Part shown: piece by piece, positions 17,680 to 27,695 of the stretch
Position numbering within the stretch: the first letter of the stretch is position 1
Layout: every line of letters starts with the position of its first letter
NCBI RefSeq assembly: GCF_018310695.1
Contig: NZ_JAGXCY010000001.1
Coordinates: 310,001 to 374,000 of the forward strand
DNA from: Paenibacillus sp. Marseille-Q4541
GTDB lineage: Bacteria; Bacillota; Bacilli; Paenibacillales; Paenibacillaceae
DNA: 64,000 nucleotides
Direction of reading: 5' to 3'
Program-made: the position numbers and the translations under genes
Notes under the pieces: model-generated
Told to the model about the DNA's origin: nothing
The model's input: the letters and a program-made list of their open reading frames with translations, nothing else
Databases searched by the model: none

Positions 17680-18282
17680 ATGGCACGTTACACTGGTCCT
17701 AAATTTAAATTAAGTCGCCGTCTCGGCATCTCTCTCAGCGGTACAGGTAAAGAATTGGCAAAACGCCCTTTCCCTCCTGGCCAACATGGTCCTAACCAAC
17801 GGAGAAAAATCAGCAACTACGGTATGCAACTTCAAGAAAAGCAAAAATTGCGCCACATGTACGGTTTGGGTGAAAAGCAGTTCCGTACTTTGTTCGCTAA
17901 AGCACAAAAAATGCAAGGTATTGCTGGTGAGAACTTCATGTTCCTACTTGAATGCCGTCTTGATAACTTGGTTTACCGTCTTGGTTTTGCTAACTCCCGT
18001 GCAGGCGCACGTCAATTGGTAGCTCACGGACACATTACTGTTAACGGTAAAAAAGTAGACATCGCTTCTTACGCTGTAAACATTGGTGATGTAATTGGTC
18101 TTCGTGAAAAAAGCCGCGGTCTTTCTTCTGTTAAAGAAGCAATTGAAAACCGTTCACATCTTCCAGCTTACATTGAGTACAACGAAGCAGCTCTTGAAGG
18201 CAGATTCATCCGTCTTCCAGAACGCGCTGAGCTTTCTCAAGATATCGATGAAAAACAAATCGTCGAGTTCTACAACCGTTAA
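17680..18282 (+). CDS. rpsD: 30S ribosomal protein S4
   Basis: 200 residues, complete. The N-terminus [16 protein letters not shown] is the Firmicute S4 start (no zinc cysteines, the C-minus form), followed by the S4 RNA-binding domain ([32 protein letters not shown]). S4 starts 16S rRNA folding in 30S assembly and represses its own synthesis. Codon use is the highly biased type of a strongly expressed gene. Followed by two hairpins. Confidence 0.99.
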   Translation: MARYTGPKFKLSRRLGISLSGTGKELAKRPFPPGQHGPNQRRKISNYGMQLQEKQKLRHMYGLGEKQFRTLFAKAQKMQGIAGENFMFLLECRLDNLVYRLGFANSRAGARQLVAHGHITVNGKKVDIASYAVNIGDVIGLREKSRGLSSVKEAIENRSHLPAYIEYNEAALEGRFIRLPERAELSQDIDEKQIVEFYNR

Positions 18283-18299
18283 GATCTGAGTCAAGCTTT

Positions 18300-18329
18300 A
18301 AATCCCCTGTGCTTCTGGCCAGGGGATTT
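18300..18329 (+). terminator. Hairpin after rpsD
   Basis: AAATCCCCTG/CAGGGGATTT stem, 10 bp, 10-nt loop, but only a short T-poor tail; first of two tandem hairpins. Confidence 0.6.
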
Positions 18330-18363
18330 ACTATATACAAAGAGATTTTACAATTCGGACGTA

Positions 18364-18405
18364 AAGAGCACCCAAATCCTTAGGGAGATGGGTGCTCTTC
18401 TCTAT
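18364..18405 (+). terminator. Second terminator after rpsD
   Basis: 11-bp stem AAGAGCACCCA/TGGGTGCTCTT followed by CTCTATTATA. Together with the first hairpin it closes the rpsD unit. The rest of 18405-18620 shows no gene. Confidence 0.7.
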
Positions 18406-18622
18406 TATAAGCGCCTACCTTCTATTTTTTCCCTTGATAGGAGGAACATTATGACTATGATGTGAAGTTGCATTCGTATCAGACTATGGGGTATAGGGTA
18501 ATGCTACACCATAAATAAACATGATTTCTTTATTTTTTGCTATTATATAGAACACATTCCGAGCAAGGATGTCAATTTCCGAGCCTTACCACCATTTGCG
18601 GGGGTTCAAATGGCTCAATTTA

Positions 18623-18631
18623 TGCTATAAT
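18623..18631 (+). promoter_or_regulatory. Extended -10 promoter of the PBP gene
   Basis: TGCTATAAT (extended -10, TGn-TATAAT) lies 27 bp before the PBP start; no good -35 hexamer is visible at normal spacing. Confidence 0.5.
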
Positions 18632-18657
18632 AATGCCTGTTAAAAGGAGGAAAGCAT

Positions 18658-21600
18658 TTGATGGTTGATGATCAGAATAAAAAACCTGAAGAAAAGCCTT
18701 CCCGCAATCGTTTTTTACGCAGGTTGGGTAGTTTTGCGAAGTGGGCGTTCGTACTTGGCATCATAGGTGTCCTATTTGCAGGGGGCGCACTAACAGGCTA
18801 CATAGCTTCTATTGTAAAAGACGAACCTGTCCGCTCAAGAGCTGCCATTGAGCAAGCTGTAGGGGAAAATGCACTGACGGGGTTTGCTTATTTTGCAGAC
18901 GGGTCTCCCATTGGTCAACTTCGGACCGAGGAAGATCGGCGAATTGTAGGGTTTGAGGAAATTCCTCAAAAGGTAATTGACGCAGTTATATCAATTGAAG
19001 ACGATTCATTCTATGAACATAAAGGTGTCGACATAACAGGAACAATGCGTGCAGTTAAAGAACGGGTACTGAATGAACCCGTACAAACTGGAGGAAGTAC
19101 ACTTACACAGCAATTAGCTAGACGGGTGTTTCTGAACCTAGACAAAACAGAGGACCGGAAAGTAAAGGAAATGTTATTATCCCTTCGTCTAGAAAGATTT
19201 TTGACAAAAGATGAAATTATAACAGCCTATTTAAACAAGGTTCCTTTTGGAAATGGATCAAGCGGATATAATGTGTATGGCATTAAAGCCGCTGCCAAGG
19301 GCATTTTTAATATTAATGATCTGAATGATTTGAACATTGCGCAAGCTGCCTATTTAGCAGGCCTTCCGCAGCTCCCTTCTTCTTATTCTGCTTTTAACGG
19401 AAAAGGGGATTTCAACGAGAAGAACTTTAATAATGCCATTGAACGACAAGAGCGCGTTCTTGGACGCATGCTGGCTCTTGGCAAGATTACACAAAGTGAA
19501 TATGATGAGGCACTAGCGTTTGATATCAAATCTTCGCTTGCTCCAAAAGTAGCCAAAGCGTACAACACTTACCCTTATCTCATGCTGGAAACGGAGCGTC
19601 AAGCAGCGAAGGTACTTATTGATGTGCTCTATCCAGAAGCAGCACAAAATGGCGGTACAACCACTGAACAATTGGAACAAGCACAGCTTCAGTTGCGTAC
19701 CGGCGGATACCGTGTATATACGACGATTAACAAAAATGTATACAAAACAATGCGCTCCATTGCTGAAGATGACAGTAACTTCTCTGCCTATGATGAAAAC
19801 AAAGGTTTAGAACAGACTGCTTCTATGATGATCGATCATAAAACAGGGAAAATTCTCGGTATGATCGAGGGTCGTGACTTTAACGTAGAGAATATGAACT
19901 ATGCTACTCAGATGGTAAGACAACCAGGTTCTGCTATGAAGCCGATTGCTGCTTATCTACCAGCACTCGAAGAGGGGCTAATCCAACCGGCATCCATCAT
20001 TGATGACTCGCCGATTATTCTGAAAGACGGCAGCAAAGGATATCATATTCCGAAAAATAGTAATGGAAGATACAGCGGACTTGTTACAGCAAGATATGCG
20101 CTGAATCAGTCACTTAACGTCCCTGCTCTGAAACTTTTTAATGAAGAAGTAGGTATGGAAAAAGCATGGGACTTCTCTAAGAGTCTAGGAATTACTACGC
20201 TTACCGAAAATGATTACGCCAACGCTACTACGGGTGTACTTGGTGGTCTGACCCATGGTGTAACCGTAGAAGAATTGACCAATGCTTACGGTGCAATTGC
20301 TAATAATGGTGTATTCAATGATGCTTATATGATCGAAAAAATTGTGGATTACAAAGGTAACATTGTCTATAGCCATAAAGCTGAGCCTACCCAAGTGTTC
20401 TCAGAACAAACGGCTTATCTCATGACAGATATGCTTCGTACTGCCATTTCAGATGGAACAGGTAAAGTTGTCAGAGATAACTTTAATAAATATGGTGATA
20501 TTGCGATATCTGGTAAAACCGGAACCACGCAAAACTACGGTGATGTTTGGTTCCAGGGATACACTCCCGATGTTACCCTTGGGGTTTGGGTTGGTTACAA
20601 AACACAGGAGAACACTCTGGAAACCAAAGCTCAGAAAGAACGTGCACGCAAGCTGTGGGCGAAAATTATGAGTCAAGTTTCTGATACGGAACCTGATTTG
20701 TTTACAACCAAATCGTTTACAAAGCCAGATGGAATTACTACGAAAACCGTGTCGGCATACAGTGGTAAACTTCCTACTTCGGCTACAGATAAGTTGGTTA
20801 CGGATATGTTCAATACCAAATTTGTACCGACAGAATACGACGATGCCGTTGGTAAAGCCAAGTATATTACCTATAACGGTGTAAACTATATTCCAAGAGA
20901 TGAGACGCCTTCGGATATGCTTAAAGAACAGACCGTTATTAAACGGAAACGTCCGATTTCTGATCTCATTAAAGAACTTCAAGCTGCATTTAAGAAAATG
21001 AGCTCACACGAATCACTTTCTTATTACTTGCCAACAGATGCGGATGACGAGATGCCTAAAGAAGTCGATCCACGTCGTGATGATGGTAGCGCTCCTGACG
21101 CCCCAGGCAATGTCAGAATAAGCGTGAATAATGATAATGCAGTGATCACCTTTAATCCAAGCGGAGCAAGCGATGTCGTCGGTTACAGACTGTATCGCAG
21201 TATGTATGGCGGTCCATTCCAGAACCAAGGCAAAGTTGTGCTCGCTGGTAATTCAACGACATTCTCTTCCTATGCTGGAAGTGGTGCTCAATTCTACATC
21301 GTCGCTGTTGACGTTGCAGGAAAAGAATCGGCGCCAAGTGCAGTTGTCGGTAGTCAATCCACTACTCCACCTGTACCGCCAGAAGAAACACCAGATGATG
21401 ATAATGGAGGTTCTATTGAAGTTCCTGGAGAAGTCGTCGATCCAGACGATAATTCCGATGGAGAAAACAATACAGAACAACCACCAGCCAATGCTGTACC
21501 TGCTGCTCCTAGTGGAGTTACTGCTGCGGTTACAGATCAAGGCATTATGATTAGCTGGTCTGCTCAAGAAGGAGTAACTAGCTTTAATGTATACTACAGC

Positions 21601-21753
21601 GAAACAGGTCAGGAACCATTTAATCTAGTGGGATCAGCAAGTTTCACTTCCTTTAAATATAATAATGCGGAAGCCAAAGGCGCTTTCCGTGTGGCTGCTG
21701 TTAATGCAGCTGGCGAATCGCCTCATTCCGCAGCTGTTAGTGTAGGAAATTAG
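18658..21753 (+). CDS. ponA: Class A penicillin-binding protein (PBP1A type) with C-terminal fibronectin III repeats
   Basis: 1031 residues. Cytoplasmic basic tail, one membrane anchor at about 25-50, then a GT51 glycosyltransferase domain (SIEDDSFYEHKGVD, QTGGSTLTQQLARR) and a transpeptidase domain with SxxK in PGSAMKP, SxN in QSLNVPA and KTGT in SGKTGTTQ. After residue 800 come two fibronectin-III-like modules (DAPGNVRISVNNDNAVITF and AAPSGVTAAVTDQGIMISW) split by an acidic, proline-rich linker. It both polymerises and cross-links peptidoglycan at the membrane. Start is TTG 18658 or ATG 18661; AAAGGAGG suits both. Confidence 0.95.
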   Translation: MMVDDQNKKPEEKPSRNRFLRRLGSFAKWAFVLGIIGVLFAGGALTGYIASIVKDEPVRSRAAIEQAVGENALTGFAYFADGSPIGQLRTEEDRRIVGFEEIPQKVIDAVISIEDDSFYEHKGVDITGTMRAVKERVLNEPVQTGGSTLTQQLARRVFLNLDKTEDRKVKEMLLSLRLERFLTKDEIITAYLNKVPFGNGSSGYNVYGIKAAAKGIFNINDLNDLNIAQAAYLAGLPQLPSSYSAFNGKGDFNEKNFNNAIERQERVLGRMLALGKITQSEYDEALAFDIKSSLAPKVAKAYNTYPYLMLETERQAAKVLIDVLYPEAAQNGGTTTEQLEQAQLQLRTGGYRVYTTINKNVYKTMRSIAEDDSNFSAYDENKGLEQTASMMIDHKTGKILGMIEGRDFNVENMNYATQMVRQPGSAMKPIAAYLPALEEGLIQPASIIDDSPIILKDGSKGYHIPKNSNGRYSGLVTARYALNQSLNVPALKLFNEEVGMEKAWDFSKSLGITTLTENDYANATTGVLGGLTHGVTVEELTNAYGAIANNGVFNDAYMIEKIVDYKGNIVYSHKAEPTQVFSEQTAYLMTDMLRTAISDGTGKVVRDNFNKYGDIAISGKTGTTQNYGDVWFQGYTPDVTLGVWVGYKTQENTLETKAQKERARKLWAKIMSQVSDTEPDLFTTKSFTKPDGITTKTVSAYSGKLPTSATDKLVTDMFNTKFVPTEYDDAVGKAKYITYNGVNYIPRDETPSDMLKEQTVIKRKRPISDLIKELQAAFKKMSSHESLSYYLPTDADDEMPKEVDPRRDDGSAPDAPGNVRISVNNDNAVITFNPSGASDVVGYRLYRSMYGGPFQNQGKVVLAGNSTTFSSYAGSGAQFYIVAVDVAGKESAPSAVVGSQSTTPPVPPEETPDDDNGGSIEVPGEVVDPDDNSDGENNTEQPPANAVPAAPSGVTAAVTDQGIMISWSAQEGVTSFNVYYSETGQEPFNLVGSASFTSFKYNNAEAKGAFRVAAVNAAGESPHSAAVSVGN

Positions 21754-21796
21754 ATCTTAATAGTAAACCGTTGATTATAACGGGGAAGACAAGACA

Positions 21797-21838
21797 AAAG
21801 GTCGAGCAAGGGTACATACCTTGCTCGACCTTTTTTTT
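21797..21838 (+). terminator. Terminator of the PBP gene
   Basis: Long perfect stem GGTCGAGCAAGG/CCTTGCTCGACC followed by T8. Confidence 0.95.
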
Positions 21839-21848
21839 ATGAGAAATA

Positions 21849-21893
21849 GAGCCGTCCACGTAGCTAACTAAGAGTACGTGGACGGCTCCTTTA
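21849..21893 (-). terminator. Terminator of acsA (possibly bidirectional)
   Basis: GAGCCGTCCACGTA/TACGTGGACGGCTC stem, 14 bp, 12-nt loop, located just past the acsA stop; tails are moderately T-rich in both directions. Confidence 0.75.
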
Positions 21894-21915
21894 TATGTGG
21901 TTAAAATACAACCTA

Positions 21916-23640
21916 TTAATCCTCAATTGTAGATAGGTCTCCCGTAGGCAAATCCAGCTCCCATGCTTTGAGTACTCTTCGCATGATTTTACCAGATCTT
22001 GTCTTCGGCAATTTCTCTTTAAATTCGATTTCGCGAGGCGCAGCATGTGCTGACAGTCCTTCTTTTACAAATCGATAGATCTCATCCTTAAGTTCCTGAG
22101 AAGGTTCATATCCCTCTCTCAGGGCGACAAACGCTTTGATGATTTCTCCTCTTACGAGATCCGGTTTACCGATGACACCAGCTTCTGCAACCGCAGGATG
22201 CTCTACTAGCTTGCTCTCTACTTCAAATGGACCAATACGCTCACCAGATGAATTGATTACGTCATCAATACGGCCTTGGAACCAGAAATACCCGTCTTCA
22301 TCCATATAGGCCGAGTCTCCCGAGATATACCATCCTGGGATACGGAAATACTCTTCGTACTTCGCTTCATTATTCCAAATCTTTCTCATCATTGACGGCC
22401 AAGGCGTTTTGATTGCAAGATTCCCCATGGAATACGGTGGAAGCTCTTCTCCCTGATCGTTAATTATAGCTGCTTCAATTCCTGGTACTGGTTTCCCCAT
22501 TGAACCTGGTTTGATGTTCATTCCCGGATAGTTACAAATGAGCTGCCCACCCGTTTCTGTCATCCACCATGTATCATGAATTCGCTGATTATAGGCTTTG
22601 GTTCCCCAACGAACAACTTCGGGATTAAGAGGTTCCCCTACGGATAACACATGGCGCAGTGTGGACAGATCAAACTGGTTAATAACATCCTCACCAGCAC
22701 CCATAAGCATACGGAAGGCAGTAGGTGCACTATACCATACTGTCACCTTGTTCTTCACAATTGTCTGATACCAGTCCTGCGGACTGAAGCGACCACCGCG
22801 AATAACATTGGTTACCCCATTTAACCATGGAGCAAAAATTCCATAAGACGTACCCGTTACCCAACCTGGATCAGCAGTACACCAGTAAATATCATCTTCC
22901 CTTAAATCGAGAACTACCTTACCTGTATAATAATGCTGAAGCATGGCATTCTGTACATGATATACCCCTTTTGGTTTACCTGTAGATCCAGAGGTATAAT
23001 GAATCAGCATACCATCTTCTAGCGTCATCCATTCTGGTTCAAGTGAATCCGAAGCCTCTGCCATCTCTGCATCAAAATCAACGAGCCCTTCCTCTTGCTG
23101 TTCCCCACCGCCTACAACAAAAATATGCTTCAAGAGTGGTAGCTCATCACGTTTGATACGCGACAACAATCCTGGGGTTGTAATTAAAGCAACGGCACCA
23201 CTGTCTTCCAGTCGGTCCTTTACCGCAGTTTCCATAAATGCTTCAAACAGCGGGCCTACAATCCCTCCAACCTTAATAATACCAAGTAAACCAATGTAAA
23301 GTTCAGGGCTTCTTGGCATAAAAATAAAGACGCGCTCGCCTTTCGTAATGCCATATTTGCGTAGTACATTTCCAAATCGATTAGATGCTTCGCTCAGATC
23401 AAGAAAACTATATTTCTCATCTCTTTGAGCATCACTGTACAAAAGTGCGGTTTTCGCACCTCGCCCTTCTTCGACATGCCGGTCAATTGCCTCGTAAGCC
23501 ATATTAACCTTTCCTGTCTCGTTCCATGTAAAATGCTTCTTAACTTCTTCCCAACTAAACTGATCACGAGCCTGATCGTAATCTCCTAGATTACTTCGCT
23601 CTGCGACAGTCGCGATGAATTCGTTCTGAATTTGACCCAT
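21916..23640 (-). CDS. acsA: Acetyl-CoA synthetase
   Basis: 574 residues, the length of Bacillus AcsA. ANL-superfamily motifs are present: YTSGSTGKPKG nucleotide loop near residue 213, TWWMTETGGQ, and YISGDSAYMDEDGYFWFQGR hinge region. The catalytic C-terminal lysine is in PKTRSGKIMRR, the target of AcuA acetylation. The enzyme makes acetyl-CoA from acetate, ATP and CoA. acuA is divergently transcribed next door, and a cre-like site lies between them, indicating CcpA repression on sugars. Confidence 0.96.
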   Translation of the reverse strand: MGQIQNEFIATVAERSNLGDYDQARDQFSWEEVKKHFTWNETGKVNMAYEAIDRHVEEGRGAKTALLYSDAQRDEKYSFLDLSEASNRFGNVLRKYGITKGERVFIFMPRSPELYIGLLGIIKVGGIVGPLFEAFMETAVKDRLEDSGAVALITTPGLLSRIKRDELPLLKHIFVVGGGEQQEEGLVDFDAEMAEASDSLEPEWMTLEDGMLIHYTSGSTGKPKGVYHVQNAMLQHYYTGKVVLDLREDDIYWCTADPGWVTGTSYGIFAPWLNGVTNVIRGGRFSPQDWYQTIVKNKVTVWYSAPTAFRMLMGAGEDVINQFDLSTLRHVLSVGEPLNPEVVRWGTKAYNQRIHDTWWMTETGGQLICNYPGMNIKPGSMGKPVPGIEAAIINDQGEELPPYSMGNLAIKTPWPSMMRKIWNNEAKYEEYFRIPGWYISGDSAYMDEDGYFWFQGRIDDVINSSGERIGPFEVESKLVEHPAVAEAGVIGKPDLVRGEIIKAFVALREGYEPSQELKDEIYRFVKEGLSAHAAPREIEFKEKLPKTRSGKIMRRVLKAWELDLPTGDLSTIED

Positions 23641-23687
23641 TGTCTATCCGAGCCTCCCCTAAGCTACATCTTCACAATGTACAAGTC

Positions 23688-23701
23688 CGTTAGCGCTTAC
23701 A
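23688..23701 (-). promoter_or_regulatory. cre site (CcpA operator) between acsA and acuA
   Basis: Minus strand TGTAAGCGCTAACG fits the cre consensus TGWAANCGNTNWCA except at the last base. It is 48 bp upstream of acsA. Catabolite repression of acsA is established in B. subtilis, and ccpA itself lies 2 kb away. Confidence 0.7.
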
Positions 23702-23876
23702 AAATTGCAAATTCGATACCATCTGCATACATACTGTGGGAATAATCACTGAATTGTGAAAAATTTATGTCTGGATTATTATAGCATAAATTCCAATTAT
23801 GATACTATTCCTTTTCATTTTTTTATTTATTTGCTATAAGTAGGGTATAACAAGTAAAAGGAGCATGAACAAACTG

Positions 23877-24509
23877 ATGGAACATATGAAACAGCACAAT
23901 GTCCATTCCTTCCGTAGGAACGGCCGGGAGATTGTTGTTGAAGGCCCTGTCCCTGCCTACCTTTTGCAGAGTTACGAGATGCACCCGGACCTCGACGCTT
24001 TTCGAAGACCCACAGAACAGCACGAAGCACTGGTTGAAATTGCAGCGCTAGACGAAGGAAGAATCATTCTCGCCCGCGTGGATCAAACGATAATTGGATA
24101 CGTTACTTTTCATTATCCTGATGAAATGGAGCGCTGGTCTGAAGGAAATATGAAAGATTTGATTGAGCTCGGTGCCATTGAGGTTGCAGATGAATTTCGT
24201 TCTTACGGTATTGGTAGAACTTTGATCAGAACTGCTTTTGAGAACGACCAAATGGAGAACTATATTGTATTTACAACGGAATATTACTGGCATTGGGATC
24301 TTAAGGGAAGCGGCCTCTCTGTGTGGGATTACCGCAAGATGATGGAGAAACTAATGAAGACGGTCCAAATGGAATGGTATGCTACCGATGACCCGGAAAT
24401 TTGTGCCCATCCTGCGAACTGCCTTATGGTCCGTATTGGTAAAAACGTGCCACTCTCTTCTAAGGAGCAATTTGATAAAGTAAGATTCAGGCAGCGCTAT
24501 ATGTATTAA
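23877..24509 (+). CDS. acuA: Acetoin-utilisation acetyltransferase AcuA (GNAT)
   Basis: About 210 residues, closely following B. subtilis AcuA: REQHEALV-like TEQHEALVEIAALDEGRII, ERWSEGNMKDLIELGAIEVA, FRSYGIGRTLI (acetyl-CoA loop), YYWHWDLKGSG and the ending FRQRYMY. It acetylates and inactivates AcsA on its catalytic lysine. An in-frame ATG at 23865 exists, but it is almost on top of the AAAAGGAG site; ATG 23877 matches the AcuA N-terminus. The acuB and acuC genes of the Bacillus operon are absent; a strong terminator follows. Confidence 0.93.
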   Translation: MEHMKQHNVHSFRRNGREIVVEGPVPAYLLQSYEMHPDLDAFRRPTEQHEALVEIAALDEGRIILARVDQTIIGYVTFHYPDEMERWSEGNMKDLIELGAIEVADEFRSYGIGRTLIRTAFENDQMENYIVFTTEYYWHWDLKGSGLSVWDYRKMMEKLMKTVQMEWYATDDPEICAHPANCLMVRIGKNVPLSSKEQFDKVRFRQRYMY

Positions 24510-24559
24510 AAAAGAGACAGAAACTCCGATTACATCGGATGGTTTCTGTCTCTTTTTTT
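24508..24559 (+). terminator. Bidirectional terminator between acuA and mtnN
   Basis: Long stem AAAAAAGAGACAGAAAC/GTTTCTGTCTCTTTTTTT with an inner CCGAT/ATCGG pair; A and T runs on both sides. Confidence 0.93.
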
Positions 24560-24587
24560 ACAAGTAAACTCTGAAATCGTATGTTGA

Positions 24588-25286
24588 TTAACTTAGCTGA
24601 AGAAGCATTGATTCAACAATACGATGGGATTTATGTGAAGCCTTCACCGTAAATTCAGCAAAATTAACATGGGCGGAACCATCTGCCTTGTCCGACATCC
24701 CGCGCAAAATAACAAAAGGAACATCGTTCATGTAGCATACTTGTGCTACTGCTGCCCCTTCCATCTCCGCACATGCACCGTCTAGTTCTTCATAGAGTCG
24801 TTGTACGGTCTCTTTACTCGCTATAAACTGATCACCAGACAATACAATCCCTTTACGGAATGGTACAGTAAGCTGCTCACAAGCCGTCACTGCTAGACTT
24901 ACAAGCTCAGGGTCTGCCGGAAATGCTGATACCTCCTGATAAGGAATTTCCCCGCGTTTAAATCCAAGCGGAGTTACATCCATATCGTGCTGAATACAAG
25001 AGGTGGACACTACAATATCTCCGATTTCAAGTTCTGGATGAACTGCACCAGCTACGCCAGTGAAAATAACACGGGAAACCCCAAATTTCTCAATAAGCAT
25101 TTGTGTGGTTACTGCTGCATTTACTTTACCTACGCCAGATTTACAGACCACTACATGTTGTCCATAAATGTCTCCTTCAGCGTAATTAATACCTGCATAT
25201 GTATACTGTTTCACATTTTGCATCCCTGCCAGAAGAAGTTCGATTTCTTCATTCATGGCTCCCATGAGACCGATTGTAGCTGTCAT
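24588..25286 (-). CDS. mtnN: 5'-methylthioadenosine/S-adenosylhomocysteine nucleosidase
   Basis: 232 residues, full length. Typical blocks are IGLMGAMNEEIELLL, the GVGKVNAAV stretch, FTGVAGAVHPELEIGDIVV, SGDQFIASKE, and the substrate-site ACAEMEGAAVAQVC and LRGMSDKADGSA with catalytic Asp. It splits MTA and SAH to adenine plus the thioribosyl product, recycling methyl-cycle waste in the cytoplasm. It lies downstream of ccpA on the same strand, but a hairpin separates them. Confidence 0.97.
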   Translation of the reverse strand: MTATIGLMGAMNEEIELLLAGMQNVKQYTYAGINYAEGDIYGQHVVVCKSGVGKVNAAVTTQMLIEKFGVSRVIFTGVAGAVHPELEIGDIVVSTSCIQHDMDVTPLGFKRGEIPYQEVSAFPADPELVSLAVTACEQLTVPFRKGIVLSGDQFIASKETVQRLYEELDGACAEMEGAAVAQVCYMNDVPFVILRGMSDKADGSAHVNFAEFTVKASHKSHRIVESMLLQLS

Positions 25287-25316
25287 GATGATTATATCCC
25301 CTTTACTTGTTTAATC

Positions 25317-25348
25317 GGCAAAAAAGCCCCGAATAACCGGAGCTTTTT
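25317..25348 (-). terminator. Terminator of ccpA
   Basis: AAAAAGC/GCTTTTT stem with inner CCG/CGG and one mismatch, 14 bp past the ccpA stop, T-rich tail on the minus strand. Confidence 0.65.
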
Positions 25349-25361
25349 GGATTTCATAAAA

Positions 25362-26366
25362 TTACACGTGGCTAACAGATAAACGCAAAATGGTTTCGTG
25401 CGGCAAAATAACACGCGGATTTTCGACGTTTTCTTTTTTCATCAGTTTCGTAAGTAGTCGCATTGCTACTGCACCTAGATCGTACATCGGTTGCGCAACT
25501 GTAGTCAGCTGTGGACGTACCATCGAAGCCATGCGAATGTTATCTACACTAATAATAGAGTAGTCATCCGGCACTTTTAGGCCATCATCTTGAATGCTAT
25601 GAATCGCACCTATTGCCATTTCATCCGTGGCAGAGAAAATAGCCGTTGGCTTTTTCTTGAGACCCAAGAAGTACTTCATTGCTTCTACTCCGGACTCATA
25701 GCGGTAATTCCCGATACGAACTAAATCTTCCTGATATTCAATTCCAGCAGTTTCAAGCGCACGCTTGTACCCTTGGAATCTAGCATAACCATTCGCAGGA
25801 TCTTGAAGCGTTCCACTGATCATAGCAATTTCACGGTGCCCATGACGAACGAGTGTACTTACTGCATCAAATGCTGCGGACTCATGGTCAATGTCAACGG
25901 AAGGATATGTTCCTTTTTCATCACTCGTTGCACAAAGTACGATAGGAACAGCAGAAGTTTGGAAAGCTTGGATGTGTTCATCCGTAACTGTTCCACCCAT
26001 GAAGAGAAGCCCGTCCACTTGTTTTTCAAGCAGTGTGTTAATAACACGAATCTCTTTTTCCTTTTTCTTATCCGCATTACACAAAATAATGTTGTAATGG
26101 TACATATTGGCAATATCTTCAATTCCCCGAGCAATCTCGGCGAAAATCGAGTTCGAAATATCTGGAATAACGACTCCTACTGTTGTCGTTTTTTTGCTAG
26201 CAAGTCCTCTTGCTACTGCGTTAGGACGATAGCCCAAGCGTTCAATTGCTTCATAAACTTTTTTACGTGTTTGAGGTTTAACGTTAGGGTTGTTGTTGAC
26301 TACCCGAGAAACCGTTGCCATAGAAACTCCGGCTTCGCGTGCTACGTCATAGATCGTTACCGTCAC
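25362..26366 (-). CDS. ccpA: Catabolite control protein A (LacI family)
   Basis: About 334 residues. Lac[24 protein letters not shown], hinge [20 protein letters not shown], and the ligand-binding core with [11 protein letters not shown] and [17 protein letters not shown], all nearly identical to Bacillus CcpA. With HPr-Ser-P or Crh as corepressor it binds cre sites and controls carbon genes. The frame extends to ATG 26387, but GTG 26366 has GGAGAGAAGG at the right distance and matches the CcpA N-terminus, so it is the better start. Nearby acsA carries a cre site. Confidence 0.96.
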   Translation of the reverse strand: MTVTIYDVAREAGVSMATVSRVVNNNPNVKPQTRKKVYEAIERLGYRPNAVARGLASKKTTTVGVVIPDISNSIFAEIARGIEDIANMYHYNIILCNADKKKEKEIRVINTLLEKQVDGLLFMGGTVTDEHIQAFQTSAVPIVLCATSDEKGTYPSVDIDHESAAFDAVSTLVRHGHREIAMISGTLQDPANGYARFQGYKRALETAGIEYQEDLVRIGNYRYESGVEAMKYFLGLKKKPTAIFSATDEMAIGAIHSIQDDGLKVPDDYSIISVDNIRMASMVRPQLTTVAQPMYDLGAVAMRLLTKLMKKENVENPRVILPHETILRLSVSHV

Positions 26367-26457
26367 ATTCCTTCTCTCCATTTGCAATAAATTTTCATTT
26401 CATTTTCAATTAAAATTATGATACGACATATGATTGCAACATGCAATAAAACAGGCT

Positions 26458-26805
26458 CTAAGACTCGCTTAAAACCGCACTTAAGCCGCTTGAAGTTATA
26501 TGGGAATGAGAAGTATGCCATACGGGTGATCCATTTTTCACAAGAATTGCTTGTGGAGACTCATGTCTCACACCCAGACGTTCCGCAGCTTCCATAGAAA
26601 TACTGCGCTCTTCGACGACATAGATGATACTATAGTTTACTTTATCCGCAGGATGACCTTGCAAGTAAGTCAATACTTCATCATACGCATGCGCGCTGAT
26701 CGGACAGCGGGTGCTATGTTTAAATAACAAAAGCGGTACTTCCGAAGATAATGCGATACCGTCATTTAATTGTTCTATAGAAGTCATTCTTGTCAACGTT
26801 TTCAT
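26458..26805 (-). CDS. ytxJ: Monothiol bacilliredoxin-type protein YtxJ
   Basis: 115 residues from ATG 26805 (AAAGGGG upstream); the frame is open further but the extra part is not protein-like. Thioredoxin-fold family: VPLLLFKHSTRCPISAHAYD carries the single redox cysteine (TRCPIS), and QAILVKNGSPVWHTSH ends the fold. The family is tied to the bacillithiol redox system in Firmicutes. Its position beside ccpA is conserved in Bacillales. Confidence 0.88.
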   Translation of the reverse strand: MKTLTRMTSIEQLNDGIALSSEVPLLLFKHSTRCPISAHAYDEVLTYLQGHPADKVNYSIIYVVEERSISMEAAERLGVRHESPQAILVKNGSPVWHTSHSHITSSGLSAVLSES

Positions 26806-27009
26806 AACATATACATCCCCTTTCATAAGTTCAGCAGCCAGTGGATCGTACAAGAAAATGATGATTACTTGAATGTAAAGGGACTCCATGTAAATACATG
26901 AGAAATCGCTTTTTGTCGTGTTTTCATTCTTTTCAGAAAATCTTACACTACAACATAGTAACAAAAAATAACGAGAAAAGCTAATTTCCAGACATTTTGT
27001 GACGCATTT

Positions 27010-27453
27010 TTAACCCGCTTCAGAAAAATGTTCTTCAAAGCGAAATTGTGACAGCTGTTCTAGTCTTCGCTGGATATCCTTCATCCATGGCTTATCCTCC
27101 ATTTGAAGAGCACATTGATATACATCAAGAAGCAAATTAATACGCTCCTGTTTGTAGGCATCCATTACATTTGCTAGCTCATCTGAGTCAAGTTCCGGCT
27201 TCCTATTACATAAATCACAAATTAGATTGGCTACTTCATTCATTTCAGAGAACATAACGACTTGATAGTTCGTAGGCTGCTCTATTGTTTGAAGATATTC
27301 GGTTAAATGAGCCTTGACCGGTTTAAGTACTTCATAAGTCGAACAAGACATGCATGAAAAGACAGGAACATTTTTAATTTCAATCTTTTTGGCAAAAATG
27401 ACTGTACGTAGCTCGAGGTTCATCGTTTGTTTACAATTGCACCATCTGCGCAT
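27010..27453 (-). CDS. Hypothetical zinc-ribbon protein, 147 aa
   Basis: The N-terminus has two cysteine pairs, CNC at residues 5-7 and CMSC at 34-37, a layout like YgiT-type zinc ribbons; another CDLC lies near residue 80. The C-terminal half is helical and acidic. It resembles no characterised family I can name. Start ATG 27453 is near a weak ribosome site. About 240 bp of AT-rich sequence separates it from the divergent PfpI gene. Confidence 0.6.
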   Translation of the reverse strand: MRRWCNCKQTMNLELRTVIFAKKIEIKNVPVFSCMSCSTYEVLKPVKAHLTEYLQTIEQPTNYQVVMFSEMNEVANLICDLCNRKPELDSDELANVMDAYKQERINLLLDVYQCALQMEDKPWMKDIQRRLEQLSQFRFEEHFSEAG

Positions 27454-27695
27454 AGGACCACCGCCTGTAACATTGTCTCATTCAAGGTTCGTGCTTCTTC
27501 TACATAATTCTTCGACTAATGTAACATAAATCCTGCCAGTACGGGCATTGTACTATTTTCCATAACTATATTGTTATATCTATGATATTAGTCACATTAT
27601 ATTTTTAGATTAAATTCAAAAATAGCACATTTGGCATTTCGGTCCCATCTCCGCTACACTAGAAAGTAAATAAAGAAAAGGAGTGAAGGAAAGAA

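Noticed and set aside
20449-20982. 177-codon antisense frame inside the PBP gene
   Set aside because: Long but lies opposite strong transpeptidase motifs; no ribosome site and no protein-like composition.
26806-26964. N-terminal extension of ytxJ
   Set aside because: No ribosome site at ATG 26964 and the extra 53 residues are not like the family; ATG 26805 is supported.
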